NCBI GenBank assembly: GCA_934277945.1
Contig: CAKQWA010000002.1
Span: 124,001-188,000 of the forward strand
Direction: 5' to 3'
DNA: 64,000 nt
Origin: an uncultured Alphaproteobacteria bacterium
GTDB taxonomy: Bacteria; Pseudomonadota; Alphaproteobacteria; CAAGCB01; CAG-977
A program made the translations under genes and the position numbers. Numbering within the stretch: position 1 is the stretch's first letter; each line of letters begins with the position of its first letter. Below, in pieces: positions 1 to 8,177 of the stretch. The notes under the pieces were generated by a model. That model worked only from the letters and a program-made list of their open reading frames with translations, made no database searches and was not told the origin of the DNA.

Positions 1-382
1 CCGTCAGGTAGCGCGTGTACTCGTTCATCTTGCGATGACCCGATTCGCCCTCTTTTTTCAGCGCCATCAGCGACGGAACGACGGACGCGCCCAGCTGAAT
101 GATAATCGACGCCGAAATGTACGGCATAATGTTTAAAGCAAAAAGCGTCATACGCGACAGCGCGCCGCCGGTGAACATATTGAACATTCCCAGAATACCG
201 CTGGCGTTGCGTTCAAAAATTTCCGTCAGAATCGCCGAATTGATGCCGGGCAAAGGGATGAACGTCCCGATTCGGTACACGATCAGTGCTCCCAAAGTGA
301 ACACCAAACGTTTTTTCAAATCGGACGCTTTTGAAAACGATTCCCAATTCAAACCCGCAGCCATTTTGTCAACTGACGCCAT
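1..382 (-). CDS. secY: SecY preprotein translocase subunit, N-terminal part (runs off the window)
   Basis: Only the first ~127 codons are inside the window. The reading begins MASVDKMAAGLNWESF, passes a first membrane segment (…YRIGTFIPLPG…) and continues into the typical plug/TM2 region (…MFTGGALSRMTLFALNIMPYISAS…). SecY is the channel subunit of the SecYEG translocon in the inner membrane. It is the last gene seen of the spc cluster, directly downstream of rplO, the usual bacterial order. The ATG at 380-382 is preceded by a purine-rich stretch (AAAGAAAAGAG). The rest of the gene lies to the left of the window. Confidence 0.95.
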   Translation of the reverse strand, partial: MASVDKMAAGLNWESFSKASDLKKRLVFTLGALIVYRIGTFIPLPGINSAILTEIFERNASGILGMFNMFTGGALSRMTLFALNIMPYISASIIIQLGASVVPSLMALKKEGESGHRKMNEYTRYLT

Positions 383-422
383 TTTTGTCGCTCTTTTCTT
401 TAAAAATTATGTCACACAAGAA

Positions 423-453
423 CCGCAAAAGAGAAGATACTCCTCTTTTGCGG
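423..453 (-). terminator. Perfect 11-bp hairpin between rplO and secY
   Basis: CCGCAAAAGAG (423-433) is an exact inverted copy of CTCTTTTGCGG (443-453), with a 9-nt loop. It lies in the only sizeable gap between rplO and secY. On the transcribed minus strand it is followed by TTCTTGTGTG rather than a clean U-run, so it may be a partial terminator, a processing site or a 3' stabiliser rather than a strong terminator. Confidence 0.5.
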
Positions 454-470
454 CATACATTACATTTGAA

Positions 471-926
471 TCAACCGACGATAACCTGACCGCCGACTTT
501 TTCGACAGCCGCTTTCGCCGCTTCCGAAGCACCGGCAACCTTAATGGTGATCTTCGCCGTCAATTCGCCTTTCGCCAGCAGGCGAAGTCCGTCGTAGCTG
601 TGTTTGATAACACCTTTTTCGACCAAAACATCGGCGTTGATTTCCGCCGCCGCGTCCAAAATGCCCTTGTCAATGGCCGCTTGCAAACGACCCAAGTTCA
701 CTTCCGCAAATTTGTCGGCGAAAATGTTGTTAAAACCGCGTTTCGGCATACGACGGTACAAAGGCATTTGACCGCCTTCAAAACCGTTGATGGCAACACC
801 GGTACGCGCCGTCTGACCTTTACCGCCGCGGCCGCCGGTTTTACCCTTGCCGCTGCCGATACCGCGGCAAATGCGCATACGGCTCTTTCTGGCGCCTTCG
901 TTGTCACGAATTTCATTTAACTTCAT
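471..926 (-). CDS. rplO: 50S ribosomal protein L15
   Basis: L15 is a large-subunit assembly protein. The protein begins MKLNEIRDNEGARKSRMRIC and has the family's glycine-rich N-terminal segment (RGIGSGKGKTGGRGGKGQTAR), then the conserved FEGGQMPLYRRMPKRGF. I chose the ATG at 924-926 because this is the family N terminus; a longer frame begins 36 nt upstream but adds a non-conserved extension. 151 residues is normal. It is flanked by two perfect hairpins (423-453 and 979-1007), unlike its tightly packed neighbours. Confidence 0.96.
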   Translation of the reverse strand: MKLNEIRDNEGARKSRMRICRGIGSGKGKTGGRGGKGQTARTGVAINGFEGGQMPLYRRMPKRGFNNIFADKFAEVNLGRLQAAIDKGILDAAAEINADVLVEKGVIKHSYDGLRLLAKGELTAKITIKVAGASEAAKAAVEKVGGQVIVG

Positions 927-978
927 TTTTCTGTCTCGCTTTAAAAAGATGCGTCGCCGCATCGCTTAAAAAACTTTT

Positions 979-1007
979 GAAAGCCCTTGTTTCGCGCAAG
1001 GGCTTTC
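979..1007 (-). terminator. Perfect 11-bp hairpin between rpmD and rplO
   Basis: GAAAGCCCTTG (979-989) and CAAGGGCTTTC (997-1007) are exact inverted copies around a 7-nt loop. On the minus strand the stem is followed by AAAAGTTTTTTAAGC, a short interrupted U-run. It sits inside the spc operon in the 84-nt rpmD-rplO gap. A weak terminator or RNA-processing element is the likely role; read-through must occur because essential genes follow. Confidence 0.5.
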
Positions 1008-1010
1008 CCC

Positions 1011-1205
1011 TTACTTGTCTTCGGAGACCGTCACCAAGTGGGCGACTTTTTCAATCATGCCGCGAACCGCCGGCGTATCCAGCAATTCTTTTTTCGCGTG
1101 CATTTTTTTCAGCCCCAGACCGACCATCGTCGCTCTTTGCTGTTTCGTCGCACCGATGATGCTTCCCGTTTGTTCAACAATCAGCTTTTTTTCCGCTTTT
1201 GTCAT
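1011..1205 (-). CDS. rpmD: 50S ribosomal protein L30
   Basis: A 64-residue small L30 (bacterial short form), beginning MTKAEKKLIVEQTGSIIGA and containing the family's QRATMVGLGLKKM signature and a C-terminal VRGMIEKVAHLV helix. It lies between rpsE and rplO as in most bacteria. Confidence 0.95.
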   Translation of the reverse strand: MTKAEKKLIVEQTGSIIGATKQQRATMVGLGLKKMHAKKELLDTPAVRGMIEKVAHLVTVSEDK

Positions 1206-1211
1206 CGTTCA

Positions 1212-1835
1212 TTACTCCTTAACGGCGGCTTCGGCGTTTGCGCCGTCGCGACGACCGACGATGTCACCGACTTTTTTGCCGCGTTTGGCAGCAACCGCGC
1301 GAGGCGAGCTGACCGCTTTCAACGCGTCGAAAGTCGCTTTGATCATGTTGTGCGGATTCTGCGAACCGAGAGATTTCGCAACGACGTCCTGAATGCCCAT
1401 CGTTTCAAAAACGGCGCGCATAGGACCGCCGGCAATGATTCCCGTACCGGCGGGAGCCGTGCGCAACACGACTTTGCCGGCGCCGAATCTGCCGACCGCG
1501 TCATGATGCAACGTGCGACCTTCGCGCAAGGGAATGCGGATCATGTCTTTTTTCGCCTTGTCGGTCGCTTTGCGAATCGCTTCGGGAACTTCGCGCGCTT
1601 TGCCCGTGCCGTAACCGACGCGACCGCGCTGATCACCGACGACGACTAACGCCGCGAAAGCCATACGGCGACCGCCTTTGACCGTCTTGGCAACGCGATT
1701 GACGTGAACCAGTTTGTCGATGATTTCATCGGCTTCGTGATCGGCGCGGTCAGCGCGCTGATCGTTGCGTTCGCGTTCGTTTTCGCGTTCTTTGCCCCCT
1801 CTGGGGCGACGTTCTTCATTATTTGTACGTGCCAT
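1212..1835 (-). CDS. rpsE: 30S ribosomal protein S5
   Basis: S5 lies at the mRNA entry side of the small subunit and affects decoding accuracy. The conserved core starts near residue 38 (EIIDKLVHVNRVAKTVKGGRR…AALVVVGDQRGRVGYGTGKA) and includes FGAGKVVLRTAPAGTGIIAGG. Ahead of it is a ~35-residue highly charged N-terminal extension rich in Arg, Glu and Asp, of a kind I associate with alphaproteobacterial S5. 207 residues. Confidence 0.96.
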   Translation of the reverse strand: MARTNNEERRPRGGKERENERERNDQRADRADHEADEIIDKLVHVNRVAKTVKGGRRMAFAALVVVGDQRGRVGYGTGKAREVPEAIRKATDKAKKDMIRIPLREGRTLHHDAVGRFGAGKVVLRTAPAGTGIIAGGPMRAVFETMGIQDVVAKSLGSQNPHNMIKATFDALKAVSSPRAVAAKRGKKVGDIVGRRDGANAEAAVKE

Positions 1836-1846
1836 ATCTTTATTCC

Positions 1847-2209
1847 TTAGAACGACAGACCGGCTTCACGAGCCGCTTCCGCCAAAGCCTTAACTCTGCC
1901 ATGGTAGACATACGCGCCGCGATCGAAAACAACGGTTGTGACACCGGCTTTCAACGCGCGTTCAGCCACCAATTTGCCGACGGCGCTCGCCGCCGCGATA
2001 TCGGAACCCTTCTTCAAGACGGATTTCAAATCCTTGTCCAAAGAAGACGCGGCAGCCAGCGTTTTTCCCTGTTTGTCGTCAATAACCTGAGCATAGATAT
2101 GCTGTCCCGAACGGAACACGGACAAACGGGCGCGATCTCCCGCTTTGCAGCGAAGGGCGTAGCGGGTGCGCGCCTGACGGCGCATGAATGTAAAATCAGC
2201 TTTATTCAT
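1847..2209 (-). CDS. rplR: 50S ribosomal protein L18
   Basis: A 120-residue L18, which binds 5S rRNA in the central protuberance. It shows the typical RTRYALRCKAGDRARLSVFRS start of the core, YAQVIDDKQGKTLAAASS, and the C-terminal DRGAYVYHGRVKALAEAAREAGL. Spacing to rplF (16 nt) and rpsE (11 nt) fits one transcript. Confidence 0.96.
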   Translation of the reverse strand: MNKADFTFMRRQARTRYALRCKAGDRARLSVFRSGQHIYAQVIDDKQGKTLAAASSLDKDLKSVLKKGSDIAAASAVGKLVAERALKAGVTTVVFDRGAYVYHGRVKALAEAAREAGLSF

Positions 2210-2225
2210 TTTTCATTACTCCCAC

Positions 2226-2762
2226 TTACTTCTTCTTGCCTTCTTTGCGCAAGATGAATTCGCCTTCGTACTTGATGCCTTTGCCCTTGTAGGGTTCGGG
2301 CGGACGATACGCACGGATTTCAGAAGCCATCTGACCGACTTTTTCTTTCGAAATGCCGGAGATTTCAACGTTCGTCGGCGTAGCGCAGACGACTTTGATG
2401 CCTTCGGGGATTTCATAGTCGATGTCGTGGCTGAAACCAAGGTTCAATTTCAGGACTTTGCCCTGCACCTGCGCCTTGTAGCCGACGCCGACGATTTCCA
2501 GTTTCTTGGAGAAACCTTCGCTGACGCCTTTGACAATGTTGTTGATACGGGCGCGCGCCGTTCCCCACATGCTGCGGTTGATACCTTCTTCATGCTCGAC
2601 GGGCGAAACCCAAATTTTGTTGTCTTCCAATTTCAAAGCGACATATTCGCCGGCTTTATAGGACAATTCGCCCATTTTGCCTTTGGCGGAAATGGTGTCG
2701 CCTTTAATCGTCACCGTAACGCCTTCGGGGACAATGACAGGATATTTACCAACTCTTGACAT
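2226..2762 (-). CDS. rplF: 50S ribosomal protein L6
   Basis: A 178-residue L6, which lies near the factor-binding site. It begins MSRVGKYPVIVPEGV, the family start, so the ATG at 2760-2762 was chosen over a frame that opens 45 nt further upstream inside the gap to rpsH. The C-terminal RAYRPPEPYKGKGIKYEGE matches the L6 signature. Confidence 0.96.
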   Translation of the reverse strand: MSRVGKYPVIVPEGVTVTIKGDTISAKGKMGELSYKAGEYVALKLEDNKIWVSPVEHEEGINRSMWGTARARINNIVKGVSEGFSKKLEIVGVGYKAQVQGKVLKLNLGFSHDIDYEIPEGIKVVCATPTNVEISGISKEKVGQMASEIRAYRPPEPYKGKGIKYEGEFILRKEGKKK

Positions 2763-2772
2763 CGCTTCCCCC

Positions 2773-3171
2773 TTAGAACACTTTGCACAAAACTTCGCCG
2801 CCGACATTGGCTTGGCGCGCTTCGTGATCGGACATGACGCCCTGCGGCGTCGACAAAACGGAAATACCCAAGCCGTTGTAGAATTTCTGCAATTCCTTAA
2901 CGCCCGAGTACACGCGGCGACCCGGCTTCGACACGCGAGAAATCTCGCTGATCACGGGACGGCCTTCGTAGTATTTCAGTTCAACTTTGATTTCGTCGAT
3001 GCCTTTACGGACGTTTTTGCGTTCGTAACCGCGAATGAAACCTTCGCGTTTCAGAACTTCCAACACGCTTTCGCGCAACTTGGAAGCCGGCACCGTAATG
3101 TCGCTCTTGCGAGCCTGCTGACCGTTACGAATGCGGGTCAACATATCTCCCAACGGATCGGAAAATGACAT
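2773..3171 (-). CDS. rpsH: 30S ribosomal protein S8
   Basis: A 132-residue S8, a primary 16S rRNA binder and, in enterobacteria, a translational regulator of the spc operon. It begins MSFSDPLGDMLTRIRNGQ and carries the C-terminal STPQGVMSDHEARQANVGGEVLC signature. Confidence 0.96.
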   Translation of the reverse strand: MSFSDPLGDMLTRIRNGQQARKSDITVPASKLRESVLEVLKREGFIRGYERKNVRKGIDEIKVELKYYEGRPVISEISRVSKPGRRVYSGVKELQKFYNGLGISVLSTPQGVMSDHEARQANVGGEVLCKVF

Positions 3172-3189
3172 GGCAGTATCTCTCCTTTA

Positions 3190-3495
3190 TTACCAACTGG
3201 ACTTGACCATGCCGGGAATCTGACCTGCGGAGGCCAAATCCCGCAACACAACACGCGACAGTTTGAACTTGCGGTAGTTACCGCGAGCACGACCTGTCAA
3301 CTCACAACGGGAATGAATACGAATTCTCGCACCGTTACGGGGCATCTGCGCCAGTTTCAGCACTTCCTGAAAACGTTCTTCCACGGACAAGGAACGATCA
3401 TAAATCTTCGCTTTAAGAGCGGCGCGGCGGGCGCGATACTTCTGCGCCATGCGTTCACGTTTCTTATTGCGTTCGACAGCACTTGTTTTAGCCAT
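3190..3495 (-). CDS. rpsN: 30S ribosomal protein S14 (zinc-free long form)
   Basis: A 101-residue S14 beginning MAKTSAVERNKKRERMAQKY. It ends with the conserved RCELTGRARGNYRKFKLSR and IPGMVKSSW. There is no CXXC…CXXC zinc ribbon, so this is the long zinc-independent form. The start was set at the ATG at 3493-3495; an upstream in-frame start would add 11 non-conserved residues and overlap rplE. Confidence 0.95.
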   Translation of the reverse strand: MAKTSAVERNKKRERMAQKYRARRAALKAKIYDRSLSVEERFQEVLKLAQMPRNGARIRIHSRCELTGRARGNYRKFKLSRVVLRDLASAGQIPGMVKSSW

Positions 3496-3517
3496 ATTTT
3501 TACTACGCTCCTTAAAA

Positions 3518-4069
3518 TTATTTAGCAAACGGCATTCTGAAACCGGACAGCAGGGCTTTCGCTTCTTTGTCCGTTTTTGCAGACGTGCAGAATACTATAT
3601 CCAAACCACGAATTTTATCAACAGAATCATAGTCGATTTCCAAGAAAATGATCTGTTCTTTCAAACCCATGGCATAGTTGCCTTTACCGTCGAAACTTTT
3701 GTTCGAAATTCCGCGGAAGTCGCGGACGCGCGGCAGAGCCGTCGTCACCAGACGATCCAGAAATTCGTACATACGTTCACGACGAAGCGTCACTTTGCAA
3801 CCGATCGGCATACCTTCGCGCAATTTGAAGGACGCGATGGATTTTTTCGCATAAGTGATAACGGGCTTCTGACCGGCGATCGCCGTCATGTCTTTCAGCG
3901 CGTTGTCAACAGCCTTGCGGTCGTTGACGGCATCGCGACCGACGCCCATGTTCAAAACGATTTTTTCCAAACGAGGAATTTCCAATTCGTTTTTATAGCC
4001 GAACTCTTTTTTCAAAGCAGGGCGGACGACATTCTGGTAATGCTCGTACAATCTAGCCTTATTAGCCAT
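3518..4069 (-). CDS. rplE: 50S ribosomal protein L5
   Basis: A 183-residue L5, a 5S rRNA-binding protein contacting the P-site tRNA. Conserved segments include LEIPRLEKIVLNMGVGRDAVN, SIASFKLREGMPIGCKVTLR and the C-terminal LDIVFCTSAKTDKEAKALL. Preceded by rplX with a 13-nt gap. Confidence 0.96.
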   Translation of the reverse strand: MANKARLYEHYQNVVRPALKKEFGYKNELEIPRLEKIVLNMGVGRDAVNDRKAVDNALKDMTAIAGQKPVITYAKKSIASFKLREGMPIGCKVTLRRERMYEFLDRLVTTALPRVRDFRGISNKSFDGKGNYAMGLKEQIIFLEIDYDSVDKIRGLDIVFCTSAKTDKEAKALLSGFRMPFAK

Positions 4070-4082
4070 CGTTCAATCCCCC

Positions 4083-4403
4083 TTACTTCTTGTCTTCAAT
4101 GACTTCGCCCGAACGCTTCGCATAGCGAACTTTGCGTCCGTCGACAACTTTGAAACCCACGCGGGTCGGTTTGCCCGACGCGGAATCGATAATGGCGACG
4201 TTGGAAACGTCAATCGGCGCTTCCTTGGAAATGATGCCGCCGGGGTTCGTCTGGGTCGGTTTGGTATGGCGTTTCACCATATTGACGCCCTGAACGACGA
4301 CTTTGTTCGTTTTCGGCATAGCGCGCAAAACGACGCCCTGTTTGCCTTTGTCGCGACCGGTCGTCACGACGACCGTGTCATTCTTTTTGATTTTATTAGC
4401 CAT
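4083..4403 (-). CDS. rplX: 50S ribosomal protein L24
   Basis: A 106-residue L24, an early assembly initiator of the large subunit. The N terminus (IKKNDTVVVTTGRDKGKQG) is the KOW motif, followed by VQGVNMVKRHTKPTQ and NPGGIISKEAPI. It lies 3 nt downstream of rplN. Confidence 0.96.
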   Translation of the reverse strand: MANKIKKNDTVVVTTGRDKGKQGVVLRAMPKTNKVVVQGVNMVKRHTKPTQTNPGGIISKEAPIDVSNVAIIDSASGKPTRVGFKVVDGRKVRYAKRSGEVIEDKK

Positions 4404-4406
4404 TTT

Positions 4407-4775
4407 TTAAATTACCTCCGGCGCGAGAGAAATGATCTTCATGTATTTCTTCGCACGCAATTCTCTGGTTACCGGCCCGAAAATGCGCGTACCGATAGGT
4501 TCGCCGTCTTTGTTGATCAGAACGGCGGCGTTGGAATCAAATCTGATTGCGCTACCGTCTGCACGACGGATTTCTTTTTTGGTACGAACGATTACGGCGC
4601 GAGCCACATCACCTTTTTTGACACGTCCGCGCGGTATCGCTTCTTTAATAGAAACAACAATAACGTCGCCGACAGATGCCGTCTTACGTTTGGATCCACC
4701 TAATACCTTTACGCACTGCACTTTGCGCGCGCCCGAGTTATCAGCGACATCCAGGTTGCTTTGCATTTGAATCAT
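4407..4775 (-). CDS. rplN: 50S ribosomal protein L14
   Basis: A 122-residue L14 beginning MIQMQSNLDVADNSGARKVQC, with the signature DNSGAR and the C-terminal RELRAKKYMKIISLAPEVI. L14 forms the inter-subunit bridge with 16S helix 14. Confidence 0.97.
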   Translation of the reverse strand: MIQMQSNLDVADNSGARKVQCVKVLGGSKRKTASVGDVIVVSIKEAIPRGRVKKGDVARAVIVRTKKEIRRADGSAIRFDSNAAVLINKDGEPIGTRIFGPVTRELRAKKYMKIISLAPEVI

Positions 4776-4800
4776 GGGTTCTATCCTTTACTTTACCCGT

Positions 4801-5037
4801 TTATTCGGCGTCCGCCAGCACTTCCCAAGAAACAGTCTTGGAAACCGGACGGCATTCGCAGATGCGAACGATATCGCCAACCTTGCAACGATTGGCTTCA
4901 TCGTGCGCATGATACTTTTTGCTGCGCCGAATGAATTTTTTGTAAATCGGGTGCATGACGCGGCGTTCAACTTTCACGACGACAGTCTTGTCCATTGCAT
5001 CGCTGACGACGACACCCTGTAAAATACGTTTAGGCAT
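4801..5037 (-). CDS. rpsQ: 30S ribosomal protein S17
   Basis: A 78-residue S17, a primary 16S 5'-domain binder. It begins MPKRILQGVVVSDAMDKTVVV and has the family motif KYHAHDEANRCKVGDIVRICECRPVSK (residues ~40-66). Confidence 0.96.
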   Translation of the reverse strand: MPKRILQGVVVSDAMDKTVVVKVERRVMHPIYKKFIRRSKKYHAHDEANRCKVGDIVRICECRPVSKTVSWEVLADAE

Positions 5038-5044
5038 CTTTCAA

Positions 5045-5251
5045 TTACTCCTTAGATACCGTTTTTTCGCGTTCAGACAAAATGGTTTTTATCTGAGCCG
5101 TTTCGCGACGGATTTGACGTCTACGGTTCGTATTCGTCAATTCACCGCTGGCCTGCTGAAAACGCAAGTTAAAACTTTCTTTCTTCAAAGTCAAGAGTTG
5201 TTCGTTCAACTCGTCAACAGACTTTGCGCGCAAATCTTTAATTTTTGCCAT
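5045..5251 (-). CDS. rpmC: 50S ribosomal protein L29
   Basis: A 68-residue L29 near the exit tunnel. It is a two-helix protein with the family pattern LRAKSVDELNEQLLTLKKESFNLRFQ and NTNRRRQIRRETAQIKTIL. Its start abuts the rplP stop with no spacer. Confidence 0.95.
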   Translation of the reverse strand: MAKIKDLRAKSVDELNEQLLTLKKESFNLRFQQASGELTNTNRRRQIRRETAQIKTILSEREKTVSKE

Positions 5252-5674
5252 TTAGACCTCCTCTGCCGCCGAACGGGCGATAAAACGCGTTTTGATCGGC
5301 AATTTGGCAGAAGCCAGTTCAAAGGCTTCGCGCGCCGTTTTTTCCGAAACGCCGTCTACTTCAAACATAATGCGACCCGGTTTGATACGGCACACCCAGA
5401 ATTCCGGATTCCCCTTACCTTTACCCTGACGGACTTCGGGGGGTTTCTTGGAAACGGGAACGTCGGGGAACATACGCAACCAGAAACGTCCCTGACGCTT
5501 CATGTGACGCACGATCGCGCGGCGAGCCGCTTCAATCTGACGCGCCGTAACGCGTTCAGGTTCCATCGCTTTCAGACCGAACGTACCGAAAGCCAATGTG
5601 GTTCCGCCTTTCGCAACGCCGTGAATACGGCCTTTGAACTGTTTGCGGAATTTTGTTCTTTTAGGACTTAACAT
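5252..5674 (-). CDS. rplP: 50S ribosomal protein L16
   Basis: A 140-residue L16 beginning MLSPKRTKFRKQFKGRIHG. Conserved parts include GLKAMEPERVTARQIEAARRAI and RQGKGKGNPEFWVCRIKPGRIMFE. L16 organises the A-site region of the peptidyl transferase centre. Between rpsC and rpmC as usual. Confidence 0.97.
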   Translation of the reverse strand: MLSPKRTKFRKQFKGRIHGVAKGGTTLAFGTFGLKAMEPERVTARQIEAARRAIVRHMKRQGRFWLRMFPDVPVSKKPPEVRQGKGKGNPEFWVCRIKPGRIMFEVDGVSEKTAREAFELASAKLPIKTRFIARSAAEEV

Positions 5675-5690
5675 TCTTCATGCCCCTTTC

Positions 5691-6359
5691 TTAACGCTGT
5701 TCGGACAAACGTTTATCTTGCGCCATCGGATCATGAGCCAGAATTTCACCTTTGAAAATCCAGACTTTGATGCCGCAAGCACCGTACGTCGTGTGAGCCG
5801 TCGCAACACCGTAATCGACATCGGCGCGCAGGGTGTGCAAAGGCACGCGGCCTTCGCGGTACCATTCGACGCGGGCGATTTCCGCGCCGCCCAGACGACC
5901 GCTGCAATTGATGCGGATGCCTTCCGCGCCCTGACGCATGGCGGACTGGACGGAACGTTTCATTGCACGACGGAAAGAAACGCGGCGTTCCAACTGCTGC
6001 GCGATGCTTTCGGCAACCAGCAGAGCGTCGATTTCAGGTTTGCGCACTTCAACGATGTTCAAATGCACTTCGCTTCCCGTCATTTTCTGCAATTCGGTTT
6101 TCAGCGCGTCGATATCCTGACCCTTTTTGCCGATAATCACACCCGGACGGGCGGAATAGATCGAAATACGCGCTTTTTTGGCGGGACGTTCGACGACGAC
6201 GCGGCTGATGCCCGCCTGCGCCAAACGTTTTTTCAAGAAATCGCGGATGCGGAAATCTTCATGCAACTGTTTGGCATAATCGCCATCGGCGAACCAGCGG
6301 GAATCCCATGTACGATTGATTCCCAGACGCAAACCTATCGGGTTAACTTTCTGCCCCAT
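5691..6359 (-). CDS. rpsC: 30S ribosomal protein S3
   Basis: A 222-residue S3, part of the mRNA entry helicase site. It begins MGQKVNPIGLRLGINRTWDSRW and contains the KH-domain motif GVIIGKKGQDIDALK and the C-terminal GVATAHTTYGACGIKVWIFKGE. The first base of its ATG (6359) is shared with the last base of rplV's stop, suggesting translational coupling. Confidence 0.97.
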   Translation of the reverse strand: MGQKVNPIGLRLGINRTWDSRWFADGDYAKQLHEDFRIRDFLKKRLAQAGISRVVVERPAKKARISIYSARPGVIIGKKGQDIDALKTELQKMTGSEVHLNIVEVRKPEIDALLVAESIAQQLERRVSFRRAMKRSVQSAMRQGAEGIRINCSGRLGGAEIARVEWYREGRVPLHTLRADVDYGVATAHTTYGACGIKVWIFKGEILAHDPMAQDKRLSEQR

Positions 6360-6724
6360 TAACGTTTCTCCTCGTGTTCACGGACAACGACTGTCAGATT
6401 GGAAAACATCTTTTCAACACGGCCCGCGCGACCTCTTGCACGAGCGCGGAAGCGCTTCATGACCATCGCTTTGCCGACATAGGATTCGGCAACGACCAGA
6501 CGGTCGACGTCCATGTTGTGATTGTTTTCGGCATTCGCAATCGCCGACTGCAATACTTTTTTGACTTCCCCTGCGACGCGGCGAGGCGAAAAACTCAACT
6601 GAACCAGAGCGTTTTCCACTTTCAAACCGCGAATCGACGCCGCAACCAAATTCAGTTTGCGGGTGCTGGCGCGAATGGCCGTCGCGCAGGCTTTTGCTTG
6701 TTTAACTTCTTTTTTCGCTACCAT
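6359..6724 (-). CDS. rplV: 50S ribosomal protein L22
   Basis: A 121-residue L22 with the tunnel-lining loop segment KRFRARARGRAGRVEKMFSNLTVVV. It overlaps rpsC by one base and follows rpsS by 2 nt. Confidence 0.96.
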   Translation of the reverse strand: MVAKKEVKQAKACATAIRASTRKLNLVAASIRGLKVENALVQLSFSPRRVAGEVKKVLQSAIANAENNHNMDVDRLVVAESYVGKAMVMKRFRARARGRAGRVEKMFSNLTVVVREHEEKR

Positions 6725-6726
6725 TT

Positions 6727-7005
6727 TTAGCCTCTCTTGGCCTTGTTGTCGCCGGCGTGCCCGTTGAACGTGCGCGTCGGAGCGAATTCACCCATTTTGT
6801 GACCAATCATGTTTTCGGTTACCAGAACGGGAATGAACTTTTTACCGTTATAAACGCCAAAAGTCAAGCCCACAAAATCCGGCAGAATCGTAGAGCGGCG
6901 CGACCACGTTTTGATCACTTCGTTACGACCAGATGCTTTGACCTTTTCAGCCTTCGTAAGAAGGTAACCGTCGACAAAAGGTCCTTTCCATACGGAACGT
7001 GTCAT
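6727..7005 (-). CDS. rpsS: 30S ribosomal protein S19
   Basis: A 92-residue S19 beginning MTRSVWKGPFVDGYLL, with the family signature TWSRRSTILPDFVGLTFGVYNGKKFIPV and KMGEFAPTRTFNGHAGDNKAKRG. It forms a complex with S13 at the small-subunit head. Confidence 0.97.
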   Translation of the reverse strand: MTRSVWKGPFVDGYLLTKAEKVKASGRNEVIKTWSRRSTILPDFVGLTFGVYNGKKFIPVLVTENMIGHKMGEFAPTRTFNGHAGDNKAKRG

Positions 7006-7022
7006 AATTTTTTACTCCTTAC

Positions 7023-7862
7023 TTAAGCTTTTTTCTTAGCCGCATGACGCGTACGCATAATAAATACACTAGTTTTCTTATTTGTGCGAGTCTTTTTACC
7101 TTTTGTCGGCTTGCCCCACGGAGAAACAGGATGACGACCGCCGGAGCTGCGTCCTTCGCCACCGCCCAACGGGTGATCGACAGGGTTCATCGCGACACCG
7201 CGGACGGACGGACGAACGCCCAACCAGCGATTGCGACCGGCCTTGCCCAGATTTTCGTTCTGTTTGTCGGCGTTGGAAACCGCACCGACGGAAGCCATGC
7301 ATTCGCCGCGAACCAAGCGCAATTCACCGGAACTCAAACGCAACTGGGCATAGCCCGCGTCCTTGCCGATCAACTGGGCGTAGCAACCCGCGGAACGCGC
7401 GATCTGACCGCCGTGACCGGGGTTGAGTTCGATGTTGTGCACAACCGTACCGACGGGCATATTTTTCAACTGCATCGCGTTGCCCGGTTTGATATCGACT
7501 TTCGCGCCGGAAACGACGACGTCGCCGACCTGCAAGCGCTGCGGCGCCAGAATGTACGCCTGTTCGCCGTCTTCGTATTTCACCAGAGCGATGAAAGCCG
7601 TGCGGTTCGGATCGTATTCCAAACGTTCGACCGTCGCGGTGACGTCGAATTTGTTGCGTCTGAAATCGATGATGCGATAACGACGCTTGTGACCGCCGCC
7701 CATACGGCGGCTTGTGATGTGACCGTCGTTGTTGCGACCGCCTGTTTTATTCAAGCCTTCGGTCAAAGATTTGACCGGAGCGCCTTTGTACAAATCGCCG
7801 CGTTCAACCAAAACAAGATGTCTGCGGCCGGGCGTTACCGCCTTAAATGATTTCAACCCCAT
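7023..7862 (-). CDS. rplB: 50S ribosomal protein L2
   Basis: A 279-residue L2, needed for subunit association and peptidyl transfer. The C-terminal segment VRGVAMNPVDHPLGGGEGRSSGGRHPVSPWG (residues ~220-250) is the diagnostic L2 signature and contains the conserved histidine. 3 nt downstream of rplW. Confidence 0.97.
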   Translation of the reverse strand: MGLKSFKAVTPGRRHLVLVERGDLYKGAPVKSLTEGLNKTGGRNNDGHITSRRMGGGHKRRYRIIDFRRNKFDVTATVERLEYDPNRTAFIALVKYEDGEQAYILAPQRLQVGDVVVSGAKVDIKPGNAMQLKNMPVGTVVHNIELNPGHGGQIARSAGCYAQLIGKDAGYAQLRLSSGELRLVRGECMASVGAVSNADKQNENLGKAGRNRWLGVRPSVRGVAMNPVDHPLGGGEGRSSGGRHPVSPWGKPTKGKKTRTNKKTSVFIMRTRHAAKKKA

Positions 7863-7865
7863 GGC

Positions 7866-8177
7866 TTAAATCCCTGTCGTAATGTCAATGTTTTGACCGT
7901 CCGCCAACGTAACGATTGCTTTTTTGTAATCGCTGCGCACGCCTTGAATTCCACGAAAGCGTTTCGTCTTTCCGGACACGCGGATAGTGTTCACAGATTT
8001 CACTTTAACGCCGTACAACGCTTCAACGGCGTCTTTGACGTCCTTTTTTGTCGCCTGCAACGGAATGGTGAAAACGACCTGACCGTTTTCGGAGCCCTTC
8101 ATCGCCTTTTCGGTGATGACGGGACGAATCAACGTGTCGTACATTTTTTCCGTTACTTTCACTTCGGATTTGCTCAT
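7866..8177 (-). CDS. rplW: 50S ribosomal protein L23
   Basis: A 103-residue L23, the docking site for trigger factor and SRP at the tunnel exit. Motifs: MYDTLIRPVITEKAMKG, VFTIPLQATKKDVKDAVEALYGVKVKSVNT. Its ATG overlaps the rplD stop by 4 nt (ATGA), indicating coupled translation. Confidence 0.95.
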   Translation of the reverse strand: MSKSEVKVTEKMYDTLIRPVITEKAMKGSENGQVVFTIPLQATKKDVKDAVEALYGVKVKSVNTIRVSGKTKRFRGIQGVRSDYKKAIVTLADGQNIDITTGI

